A DNA stretch of 10,818 nt from positions 1 to 10,818 of the forward strand of contig DASPXS010000338.1 of assembly GCA_035637175.1 (NCBI GenBank). Reading direction: 5' to 3'. Numbering within the stretch: the stretch's first letter is position 1; each line of letters starts with the position of its first letter. The position numbers and the translations under genes were made by a program. Below the pieces are notes generated by a model. That model did not search any database. It saw only the letters and a list, made by a program, of their open reading frames with translations, and was not told the origin of the DNA. Source of the stretch: AV2 sp035637175 (lineage in GTDB: Bacteria > Verrucomicrobiota > Verrucomicrobiia > Limisphaerales > AV2). Positions 5,269 to 10,818 of this stretch are shown piece after piece.

Positions 5269-6867
5269 ATGGCAGCAAAACAATTGATCTTTGACGAAGA
5301 GGCGCGCCAGGCCCTTCTCAGGGGAGTGGAGAAATTGAGTCGCGCAGTCAAGGCCACGCTCGGCCCCAAGGGTCGCAACGTGGTGCTCGACAAAAAATTC
5401 GGGTCCCCGACGGTGACCAAAGACGGCGTGACCGTCGCCAGGGAAATCGAACTGGAGGATGCCTGCGAAAACATGGGCGCGCAGATGGTCCGTGAAGTCG
5501 CCAGCAAAACCAGCGATGACGCAGGCGATGGCACCACCACTGCCACACTGCTCGCCGAGGCGATTTACCGGGAAGGTTTGAAATTTGTCACGGCGGGCGG
5601 GAACCCGATTGGAATTCAGCGGGGCATCCGGAAGGCGGCGGACGCAGCGGTAGAACATCTCGCCAGGATCACCAAAAAGGTCAAGGACAAGGATGAGATC
5701 AAGCAAGTCGCCACCGTCTCGGCCAACTGGGACGCGACCATTGGCAAAATCATCGCTGCTGCCATGGGCAAAGTGGGCAAGGACGGCACGATTACCGTCG
5801 AAGAAGGCAAGTCGATCGAGACCACGCTTGAAGTTGTGGAAGGCATGCAATTCGACAAGGGCTATCTTTCGCCCTACTTCGTAACCGATGCGGAGACAAT
5901 GGAAGCCAGGCTGGAAGATGCTTGGGTCCTCAATTACGAGAGGAAGATCAGCAGCCTCAAAGAGCTGTTCCCCATTCTCGAAAAGGTGGCCAGGGCCGGC
6001 AAACCGCTGTTGATCATCGCTGAAGATGTCGAAGGTGAAGCACTGGCGACGCTGGTGGTGAATAAACTGCGCGGCACCCTCAACGTCTGCGCCGTCAAGG
6101 CCCCCGGTTACGGCGATCGCCGCAAATCAATGCTGGAGGACATTGCGATCCTGACCGGCGGCAAGTGCATCACCGAAGACCTCGGCATCAGGCTCGAATC
6201 GATCGGTCTCGAAGACCTCGGTCGCGCCAAATCCATCGTGGTGGATAAGGAAAACACCACCCTGGTGGCAGGCTTGGGAAAACCGACTGAAATCCAGGGG
6301 CGCCTCAATCAAATCCGCCGGCAGATCGAGGAAACCACCGCGGACTACGACAAAGAAAAATTGCAGGAACGCCTGGCGAAACTCGCCGGCGGCGTGGCCG
6401 TCATCAATGTCGGCGCCGCGACCGAGACCGAGATGAAGGAGAAGAAGGCCCGGGTCGAGGACGCCTTGCACGCCACCCGCGCTGCGGTGGAAGAAGGTAT
6501 TGTCCCCGGCGGTGGCGTGGCGTTGATCCGCTGCTTGTCCGCGCTCGAAGGCATGAAGCTGCCAGACGAAGACGAGCAAATCGGCGTCACTATCGTCAGG
6601 CGGGCCTTGGAAGAGCCGGCTCGCGTGTTGGCTTCCAACGCCGGCGTGGAAGGCTCCGTGGTGGTGCAGGAAGTAAAGCGCCGCAAGGGAAACGAAGGTT
6701 ACAACGTGGCAACCAACGAATACGAGGACCTGGTCAAGGCTGGCGTGGTGGACCCGAAGAAAGTGACTCGCGCCGCCCTACAGAACGCTTCTTCCATCGC
6801 CGGGTTGCTGCTGACTACCGAGTGCCTGATCAGCGAAGCTCCTGCGAAGGAAGAAGATTCCGATTGA
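5269..6867 (+). CDS. groEL: Chaperonin GroEL (60 kDa), without adjacent groES
   Basis: The protein has 532 residues and aligns throughout with GroEL, the double-ring ATP-driven folding chamber. Key residues keep E. coli numbers: D52 (TKDGVTVAREIE), D87 in GDGTTT and D398 in ARVEDALHATRAAVEEG. The substrate-binding apical region EDVEGEALATLVVNKLRG and APGYGDRRK is intact. The C-terminus is EAPAKEEDSD, so the flexible GGM-repeat tail is absent. This and the lack of groES next door suggest a secondary GroEL paralogue that uses a GroES made elsewhere. No CIRCE element (TTAGCACTC/GAGTGCTAA) is seen upstream. The Shine-Dalgarno AAGGA (5253-5257) lies 11 bases before ATG 5269, inside the end of osmC. 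Expression probably follows the osmC promoter. Two hairpins follow the stop. Confidence 0.97.
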   Translation: MAAKQLIFDEEARQALLRGVEKLSRAVKATLGPKGRNVVLDKKFGSPTVTKDGVTVAREIELEDACENMGAQMVREVASKTSDDAGDGTTTATLLAEAIYREGLKFVTAGGNPIGIQRGIRKAADAAVEHLARITKKVKDKDEIKQVATVSANWDATIGKIIAAAMGKVGKDGTITVEEGKSIETTLEVVEGMQFDKGYLSPYFVTDAETMEARLEDAWVLNYERKISSLKELFPILEKVARAGKPLLIIAEDVEGEALATLVVNKLRGTLNVCAVKAPGYGDRRKSMLEDIAILTGGKCITEDLGIRLESIGLEDLGRAKSIVVDKENTTLVAGLGKPTEIQGRLNQIRRQIEETTADYDKEKLQERLAKLAGGVAVINVGAATETEMKEKKARVEDALHATRAAVEEGIVPGGGVALIRCLSALEGMKLPDEDEQIGVTIVRRALEEPARVLASNAGVEGSVVVQEVKRRKGNEGYNVATNEYEDLVKAGVVDPKKVTRAALQNASSIAGLLLTTECLISEAPAKEEDSD

Positions 6868-6884
6868 ATCGATTGAACGATTAA

Positions 6885-6920
6885 CGGGACGCACCCGGCA
6901 CCGGCCTGTTCAGCGTCCCG
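6885..6920 (+). terminator. Hairpin after groEL, probable terminator
   Basis: CGGGACGC (6885-6892) pairs perfectly with GCGTCCCG (6913-6920); the 20-base loop holds a second small CCGG/CCGG pairing. GTTTC follows, only a short U run. It starts 18 bases after the groEL stop. Confidence 0.7.
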
Positions 6921-6937
6921 GTTTCAAATTCAGCCTC

Positions 6938-6959
6938 CCTCGGCCCGGCGTCGCTGAGG
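6938..6959. terminator. Second hairpin between groEL and the desaturase gene
   Basis: CCTCGGC (6938-6944) pairs with GCTGAGG (6953-6959), with one G-U pair and an 8-base loop, and CCTTTCC follows. It may back up the groEL terminator or serve the convergent desaturase transcript. Confidence 0.45.
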
Positions 6960-6984
6960 CCTTTCCGTTGCAGCCAAGCGCCGC

Positions 6985-8037
6985 TCAGCACCGCACGGTG
7001 CGTCTTTGTTGCCTTCGAACCGTTCTCAGGTGGCGGTAGCCGACCAGCTTGCGCCGCTGTTCATCCCAGAGACGGAAGGTGAACGCTTTGAAACTGGAAA
7101 ACAGCGTGACGGGTTTCACGGTTTGGAACAGGGGTTCCGCTTTGTGACACTTTTCCAAATGATAATTCGGAATCCGCGGGCTGAGATGATGGATGTGATG
7201 GAACCCAATGTTGCCGGAGAACCATTGCAGCACCTTGGGCAGTTTGTAAAACGAACTGCCTTGCAACGCTGCTGTGGCGTAATCCCACTGATCACCCCGC
7301 TCCCAGTAAACTCCTTCGAATTGGTGCTGCACGTAAAACAACCACACTCCTGCCGAGCCGGCCACCATCAATACCGTCAACTGAATCAGCAGAAACGCCT
7401 TGAGGCCGAACAGCCAGATCAACCCGGCCGCCATGGCTCCGACTCCCAGGTTCGTCCAATATACCGAGTAGCGCTCCCGCAACGGCGCCTTGTTTGAGGG
7501 CACACGCTGCATCACCAGAAACAGGAACAGCGGCGCCAGCACGAACAGCACCACCGGATTGCGCGCGAGCCGATACGCGAAACGCTTCCAGCGCGACGCC
7601 TCCAGATATTCCTGCACCGTCAATGTCCAGACGTCGCCCGTGCCGCGCCGATCGAGATCGCCCGCGCTCGAATGATGCTGGGCATGTTGCCAGCGCCAGT
7701 AATAGTAAGGCGTGTAAGTCAACACGCCGGTGATCGCCCCAAGGATGTGATTGGCCGTCGCCGATTTGAAAAACGATCCGTGCCCGCAGTCGTGAAAGAT
7801 AATGAACGCCCGCACCATAAACGCACCGGCGAGAACCGCCAATGGCACCGTCAGCCACCAGGACACCGCCAGACTGAGGTACATCAAATACCAGAGCGCC
7901 GCATAAGGAACGAGCGTGTTAACGATTTGCCAGACGCTTCGCCCAATCGACGGCTTCTGGTATCGCGCCACAATTTGCTTCCAGGCCGGAGTGTCTGTCC
8001 GGCTCTTGCCTTCGGTAAGATTTGAATCATTTGTCAT
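6985..8037 (-). CDS. Membrane fatty acid desaturase (delta-12/omega-6-like)
   Basis: The protein has 350 residues with the three histidine boxes that hold the di-iron centre: HDCGH (82-86), HAQHH (118-122) and HHIHH (280-284). A conserved VQHQFEGVYW (237-246) is typical of the delta-12/omega-6 branch. Hydrophobic spans lie at about 39-60, 62-80, 162-178, 195-213 and 215-235, so it is an inner-membrane protein with the boxes facing the cytosol. Such enzymes insert double bonds into acyl chains of membrane lipids, using oxygen and an electron donor, and often respond to cold. Exact position specificity cannot be read from sequence. The tail is very basic (RHLRTVRRQQRRTVRC). ATG 8037 lacks a clear Shine-Dalgarno site. 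An 8-bp inverted repeat 41 bases upstream may be regulatory. Confidence 0.93.
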   Translation of the reverse strand: MTNDSNLTEGKSRTDTPAWKQIVARYQKPSIGRSVWQIVNTLVPYAALWYLMYLSLAVSWWLTVPLAVLAGAFMVRAFIIFHDCGHGSFFKSATANHILGAITGVLTYTPYYYWRWQHAQHHSSAGDLDRRGTGDVWTLTVQEYLEASRWKRFAYRLARNPVVLFVLAPLFLFLVMQRVPSNKAPLRERYSVYWTNLGVGAMAAGLIWLFGLKAFLLIQLTVLMVAGSAGVWLFYVQHQFEGVYWERGDQWDYATAALQGSSFYKLPKVLQWFSGNIGFHHIHHLSPRIPNYHLEKCHKAEPLFQTVKPVTLFSSFKAFTFRLWDEQRRKLVGYRHLRTVRRQQRRTVRC

Positions 8038-8077
8038 AACATTACAGACTGCTTTCTACCAATCGCCAAAAGATGGG

Positions 8078-8104
8078 AAACCAGGTCTTGGAAGTTCCTG
8101 GTTT
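8078..8104 (-). promoter_or_regulatory. 8-bp perfect inverted repeat upstream of the desaturase gene
   Basis: AAACCAGG (8078-8085) and CCTGGTTT (8097-8104) are perfect inverted arms around 11 bases. They lie 41-67 bases before the desaturase start. No U tract follows on the leftward strand, so an operator or a leader hairpin is more likely than a terminator. A smaller GGCGG-CAA-CCGCC hairpin lies at 8126-8138. Confidence 0.45.
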
Positions 8105-8151
8105 AAGGTACGCCTGAATGGAGACGGCGGCAACCGCCAAAGACAAAAATC

Positions 8152-8331
8152 TTATCCCTTCCCAAGATACTTCGACGGGTTGCGTATCCGGTCGAGCCGT
8201 TCGGCCTCAAGTTCGCCCAGAACGACCTGCTGCCGCCTTTGCTTGCGGGCAATCACGACAGATTGGGGAAGCAAGCATGCCTGTTTGACCAGATGAATGA
8301 TTGCCTGGCGCATGTGCTTGAATGCAGGCAT
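8152..8331 (-). CDS. Small basic protein of 59 residues, downstream of infA
   Basis: Five bases after the infA stop codon, ATG 8331 opens a 59-codon frame, preceded by TAGGG as a possible Shine-Dalgarno site 3 bases away. The product starts MPAFKHMRQAIIHLVKQ and ends ELEAERLDRIRNPSKYLGKG, with a basic middle (ARKQRRQQ). The short gap suggests co-translation with IF-1. Its shape, a basic helix followed by an acidic helix with a RLDRIRNP motif, loosely recalls small DUF1127-type proteins, but I do not recognise the family. A role with RNA or the ribosome is only a guess from charge and neighbour. ATG 8313 (second Met) is an alternative start. Confidence 0.65.
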   Translation of the reverse strand: MPAFKHMRQAIIHLVKQACLLPQSVVIARKQRRQQVVLGELEAERLDRIRNPSKYLGKG

Positions 8332-8336
8332 AGGCC

Positions 8337-8552
8337 CTATCTGAGGCGCCAGGTAATGCGCGCCTTGCTCAGATCGTAGGGCGACATCTCCATTTTGACG
8401 CGGTCGCCGACAGTCAGGCGCACCCACCGCTTGCGCATCTTGCCGCAGATCGTGGCGAGCACGAGGTGTTTGTTGTCCAGCTCCACCCGGAACATCGTTC
8501 CCGGCAACACCGTCTGTACGCACCCTTCCACTTCTATGTGTTCTTCTTTCAT
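8337..8552 (-). CDS. infA: Translation initiation factor IF-1
   Basis: The 71-residue protein is a full-length single OB-fold S1-like domain, as in all IF-1 proteins: EEHIEVEGCVQTVLPGTMFRVELDN, then HLVLATICGKMRKRWVRLTVGDRVKMEMSPYDLSKARI. IF-1 sits in the A site of the 30S subunit and works with IF-2 and IF-3 in initiation. Its usual place is next to ribosomal protein or secY genes; here it lies between an RRM gene and a small basic protein gene, so it may be a second copy. In E. coli infA responds to cold. The C-terminus WRLR replaces the common YRYK or YRFK. No strong Shine-Dalgarno site precedes ATG 8552, but the leader has two inverted repeats. Confidence 0.95.
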   Translation of the reverse strand: MKEEHIEVEGCVQTVLPGTMFRVELDNKHLVLATICGKMRKRWVRLTVGDRVKMEMSPYDLSKARITWRLR

Positions 8553-8569
8553 AAGCTCGTTCGCTCAGG

Positions 8570-8621
8570 ACACCGGACCGGTGTGACGCACGGCGTCCCA
8601 CGGACCGGCAGGCGGGGACGC
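8570..8621 (-). promoter_or_regulatory. Two inverted repeats in the infA leader
   Basis: ACACCGG-A-CCGGTGT (8570-8584) is a 15-bp perfect palindrome 18 bases before the infA start. GCGTCCC (8593-8599) pairs with GGGACGC (8615-8621) around 15 bases. They lie between the RRM terminator and infA. They could be a leader that controls infA translation, or protein sites. Confidence 0.45.
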
Positions 8622-8633
8622 GGTTCGGAAAAA

Positions 8634-8662
8634 ATCGAGGCCCGGCGAACCCGGGCCTCGAT
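8634..8662 (-). terminator. Intrinsic terminator of RRM gene 2
   Basis: On the leftward strand a perfect 12-bp stem (ATCGAGGCCCGG with CCGGGCCTCGAT) closes a 5-base loop and is followed by TTTTTT (8634-8629). It lies 19 bases past the RRM stop codon. This is the strongest terminator in the window, so infA should have its own promoter in the 70 bases beyond it. Confidence 0.95.
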
Positions 8663-8680
8663 CGAGTCGAACTCCGGAAT

Positions 8681-8998
8681 TTAGTAGCGATCCCGTCCGC
8701 CGCCGCCGCGATATTCGCGACGACCGCCGCCGCCGCCGCCCGAACGCTCTTCCCGTGGCTTGGCGACGTTGACCGTGAGCGCGCGGCCGTCAATGGACTT
8801 GCCGTTCAGGGCCTCAATGGCCTTTTGCGCCTCCTCGGGCGAGCTCATGGTGACGAAACCGAACCCGCGCGGACGGCCGGTGGCCCGGTCCATCATCAGG
8901 TTGGCTTCGATGACCTTGCCATGGGCGGCGAACGTGTCGTTCAGATCGTTTTCGGTGATATTGAAGGAAAGATTTCCGACAAATAGTTTATTACTCAT
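8681..8998 (-). CDS. RRM-domain RNA-binding protein with RGG-like tail (copy 2)
   Basis: The protein has 105 residues with one RNA recognition motif: RNP2 KLFVGNL (4-10) and RNP1 RGFGFVTM (44-51), then a tail of arginine and glycine (SGGGGGGRREYRGGGGRDRY). It is a paralogue of the 3013-3312 product, with both motifs at the same residue numbers. It probably binds single-stranded or structured mRNA, as the cold-induced Rbp proteins of cyanobacteria do. The glycine tail is written in runs of GCC/CCG triplets (8698-8742), prone to length change in whole-codon steps. The start has no Shine-Dalgarno site at the usual distance but carries GCAAAACATCAT right before ATG, nearly the same as copy 1. A 13-bp palindrome lies about 75 bases upstream. 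A strong terminator follows. Confidence 0.95.
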   Translation of the reverse strand: MSNKLFVGNLSFNITENDLNDTFAAHGKVIEANLMMDRATGRPRGFGFVTMSSPEEAQKAIEALNGKSIDGRALTVNVAKPREERSGGGGGGRREYRGGGGRDRY

Positions 8999-9072
8999 AT
9001 GATGTTTTGCTGTCCTGGACTAACCGTTGCTTTCTCCAGACTGTTCCCGATCGTCGGGTTTAAAATCATCAC

Positions 9073-9085
9073 TGAACTGAGTTCA
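9073..9085. promoter_or_regulatory. 13-bp palindrome upstream of RRM gene 2
   Basis: TGAACT-G-AGTTCA is perfect about its centre, 75 bases upstream of the RRM start. Nearby, CCCGA-TCG-TCGGG (9046-9058) can form a hairpin in the leader. The palindrome has the look of a repressor site. It is not the LysR-type pattern found at RRM gene 1, so the two RRM genes are probably controlled differently. Confidence 0.4.
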
Positions 9086-9288
9086 CCTGAGGATTTGCCA
9101 TGTCTCGAAAGTGACAAGCTATCGAACAGGCCCTTAGGATGACCGATTCCGGGGGGATAGCAACCTATATTCCCAACTATTTCGAAACCGGCCAGGGACC
9201 CTGCTCACAACAACTTGGCGAAGAACAATCTCGGCGGGCGCTATCGGCGGCCTGAGGCCACACCCGGGACGCGAGGACCATTGCAACT

Positions 9289-9681
9289 TCAATACTCCAG
9301 GCTCAATTTGTAGCGCAAGACATTGTGGCAATGCTTGGACTCGATGGTGGTCTTGCTCTGCCAGCCCTGGCAGCACAATTCGCCTGCTGTGGTGGTGAGA
9401 TGCGCGGCAACCGCGTTGGCCAGTTTCTCGCTCAGGTCAAAATCGCCGCCGACGCATTCGTTGTTTGAACAGGTGAACGAAAACACAGACTTGGCGTTGG
9501 CGAGATTGACCGTGTATTTGATTTCACTCGTCTTGTGAACCCCTCCGGCGGCGTAGTGCGCGAGATCCACCTTCAAGGATTTCAATTCGTGAAACCTCTC
9601 GGCGAGGTTGGGCGAGGCATTGATTCGCAGGTTTTCCTGCTGTCGATATTCCGCACGAGGGCCGATTTTGTGTCGCTGCAT
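9289..9681 (-). CDS. Cys/His-rich hypothetical protein, 130 residues
   Basis: I do not recognise a named family. From ATG 9681 the protein has an alkaline N-terminal half, then KVDLAHYAAGGVHKTSEIKY, then a cysteine-containing part: C71 and C76 in CSNNECVGGDFDL, C103-C104 in ELCCQGW, and H117-C118-H119 in KHCHN. Four or more Cys/His ligands in two clusters suggest a structural zinc site, an inference not shown by a known pattern. No signal peptide or membrane segment is seen. The same frame also has ATG 9738 and ATG 9729. I prefer 9681 because the extra residues look unstructured, but no start has a good Shine-Dalgarno site. Confidence 0.7.
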   Translation of the reverse strand: MQRHKIGPRAEYRQQENLRINASPNLAERFHELKSLKVDLAHYAAGGVHKTSEIKYTVNLANAKSVFSFTCSNNECVGGDFDLSEKLANAVAAHLTTTAGELCCQGWQSKTTIESKHCHNVLRYKLSLEY

Positions 9682-9983
9682 AGTATTTCGATAATTTCGG
9701 CTATTCCAGGCCGACAGACAGTCTCTCATGGAAATCATTCGCCGTCTGTAACAATCGCCTGATTTGTTTGTCGGGTGCCGACGGCGATATTTGGTGTCGG
9801 TTATTTCTCTCGCCAGGTCCGCCCGCGTCGGGGATACTCTTTACGAGATGGAAACCGCTCATTTCACATTCAACCGGAATTGCAAACGGAGGTTTGCCAG
9901 CGCCCCAGGCTCTTTTTCTCTTCGTGTCTCCGAAGAACCCGCTTGGCAGGCTTCTCAATTTCCAAACCCAAAGGCACGCGCAG
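9682..9983. other. Divergent gene-free region
   Basis: Just over 300 bases lie between two divergent small genes. Visible are inverted arms ACAGAC (9714-9719) and GTCTGT (9744-9749), a stem CGCCGTC (9740-9746) with GACGGCG (9780-9786), a hairpin GTCGG-GTG-CCGAC (9770-9782) and a hairpin TCTTCG/CGAAGA (9919-9936). I see no convincing promoter hexamers and no further gene. Confidence 0.5.
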
Positions 9984-10169
9984 ATGAAAACCCCAAATGT
10001 CGAAAATATTGTGGTCGATGAAGTCCATCAACGGACTTATGTTGTGATGGCGCGGAGGATACTGACCGACGGAGAAATCTACAGCGCCATTCGTGTCGAA
10101 CTCTTGAAGCGCGGAGGACAATATCCGGAAAAAGGCCAAAGGCTCGTCATAACCGCTTCGGCGGTTTAG
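9984..10169 (+). CDS. Hypothetical protein, 61 residues
   Basis: ATG 9984 follows AAAGG with about 9 bases between, a fair ribosome binding site. The product begins MKTPNVENIVVDEVHQRTYVV and goes on with MARRILTDGEIYSAIRVELLKRGG, then KGQRLVITAS. The pattern of a strand, a helix and a final strand suggests a small folded domain of about 60 residues. I know no function for it. The frame is open further upstream to 9768, but that part is low-complexity and lies over the divergent promoter region. The last codons form a UUCG-loop hairpin. Confidence 0.6.
   Translation: MKTPNVENIVVDEVHQRTYVVMARRILTDGEIYSAIRVELLKRGGQYPEKGQRLVITASAV
10151..10166 (+). terminator. UUCG tetraloop hairpin at the end of the 61-codon gene
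   Basis: AACCGC (10151-10156) and GCGGTT (10161-10166) are perfect arms around TTCG, closed by C-G, a very stable RNA tetraloop. It lies inside the last five codons and ends at the stop codon. Only three T follow, so it may act as a weak terminator or as a block to 3' exonucleases. Confidence 0.5.
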
Positions 10170-10224
10170 CCCTCCGCCTCCAAACCGAATCGCCGTTACG
10201 CGAGGGTTTCACCCGAGATTGTTG

Positions 10225-10245
10225 GATGTTCGATGTTCAATGTCC
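10225..10245. repeat. Three-unit heptamer tandem repeat
   Basis: Units GATGTTC (10225-10231), GATGTTC (10232-10238) and AATGTCC (10239-10245) lie in the gap between two convergent genes. From memory, longer ATGTTCG-type arrays are common in Verrucomicrobia and other environmental bacteria and give spurious LDVRCSMF-like translations, as one frame does here. This short copy is probably a decayed or seed array. Confidence 0.6.
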
Positions 10246-10322
10246 TGCAGTCGCAGAACCTGCGCGAAATCGACAGACTTTCGGATTTATCGCGCCGCCG
10301 GTCGTGGCGAGTCATCCGTGGG

Positions 10323-10818
10323 TCAAGGATCGCGCTCAGTAAGCTTCCACGCGTCTCCGATGTGTTTGAATGACATCACTGCTTCGTCCTTCGTTTTTGT
10401 TGTTCCATCGTCTGATTCTTCGGAATAGAGAACGAACGTAACCTTGCCGTCAGCGGAAACCCGTTTCCGATCCAGGCGCAACGCCGGCAACTGGCGGATC
10501 TCCTCGCTCAACAGAATCGCAATCTCGCTTTCAGTTTTTCCCTCAAATTGCTGCGCGTAAACCCTCTGTGTTTCCGGAGTGAGACTGGCCAGGAACGTTT
10601 TCGCATCGCCTTTGCTCATTGCCCACGCCACCGATTGAAGCGCGGTTTCCGGGGTGGCATACCCTGAAAACGCCCAGAGCTCCTTTGGAATCGTATCCGC
10701 TTTGGTCGCCTCGGACGGCGGTGCGGCGGCCGCAGAACGCTGGACGCCCACAGCGACTCGCAACTTTTCGAGTTCCTTTTGCTGCTTGCGAAGCTCGCCC
10801 GCTTCGCCACGAAGTCTC
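10323..10818 (-). CDS. C-terminal part of a coiled-coil hypothetical protein, 5' end outside window
   Basis: The leftward frame is open from the right edge to the stop at 10323, giving 164 codons, so the true start lies beyond the window. The visible N-terminal part RLRGEAGELRKQQKELEKLRV has a heptad-like coiled-coil pattern. An Ala/Pro linker follows. Then comes a globular part with ELWAFSGYATPETALQSVAWAMSKGDAKTFLASLTPE and MSFKHIGDAWKLTERD, similar in layout to snoaL/NTF2-like or DUF4878-type folds. I recall similar proteins, often membrane-anchored, from Verrucomicrobia, but no function. A TTG at 10763 could be taken as a start, but it lies inside the coiled coil. Confidence 0.7.
   Translation of the reverse strand, partial: RLRGEAGELRKQQKELEKLRVAVGVQRSAAAAPPSEATKADTIPKELWAFSGYATPETALQSVAWAMSKGDAKTFLASLTPETQRVYAQQFEGKTESEIAILLSEEIRQLPALRLDRKRVSADGKVTFVLYSEESDDGTTKTKDEAVMSFKHIGDAWKLTERDP

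Noticed and set aside
8152..8793. Leftward 213-codon frame across RRM 2 and infA
   Set aside because: It overlaps two certain genes in another frame; only its last 59 codons (8152-8331) look like a real protein and are listed as such.
9108..9144. Third LysR-type operator near RRM gene 2
   Set aside because: It shares AAGCTATCG with the RRM 1 operator, but the left arm and the second box at the 22-bp offset are missing.
10219..10428. Rightward 69-codon frame starting MLDVRCSM
   Set aside because: It is the translation of the heptamer repeat plus antisense of the coiled-coil gene.

Overview
The window is about 10.8 kb of moderately GC-rich chromosomal DNA from a bacterium. The mix suggests Verrucomicrobia (Limisphaerales/Pedosphaera-like) or a near relative. 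Grounds for this are a GntR regulator with a LacI-type sensor, stand-alone glycine-tailed RRM proteins, a three-histidine-box desaturase, few clear Shine-Dalgarno sites, a short run of an ATGTTCG-type heptamer repeat, and a C-terminal gene piece whose style I associate with that group. This placement is an inference, not a database result. I see no phage, insertion sequence, tRNA, rRNA or CRISPR array.

Left part (1-2950): a GntR/LacI-type sugar regulator runs leftward off the edge. A 340-base divergent region with strong hairpins and a perfect 14-bp tandem duplication follows. Then comes a rightward HAD phosphatase, with an orphan C-terminal remnant of a zinc alcohol dehydrogenase directly after its stop codon. 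A leftward hypothetical gene lies beyond.

Centre (3013-6867): this is the most interesting part. A leftward LysR-type regulator sits between two matching tandem LysR-type operators, each two 15-bp boxes 22 bp apart and each abutting a TTGGMA -35 element. One faces the two-gene unit osmC-groEL. The other faces a gene for a small RRM RNA-binding protein. I infer a local regulon that joins an OsmC/Ohr-family protein, a GroES-less chaperonin and an RNA-binding protein under one LysR switch. The OsmC protein has serine at the position of the catalytic cysteine, and its C-terminal tail runs up to the groEL start.

Right part (6868-10818): hairpins end groEL. Then come leftward genes for a membrane fatty acid desaturase, a 59-residue basic protein just after infA (IF-1), infA itself, and a second RRM protein with a textbook terminator. 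Desaturase, IF-1 and RRM proteins are each linked to cold adaptation in other bacteria, so this stretch may be a cold or translation-stress cluster. The end of the window holds a small Cys/His-rich protein, a 61-residue protein whose gene ends in a UUCG hairpin, the heptamer repeat, and the 3' part of a coiled-coil protein gene that enters from the right edge.
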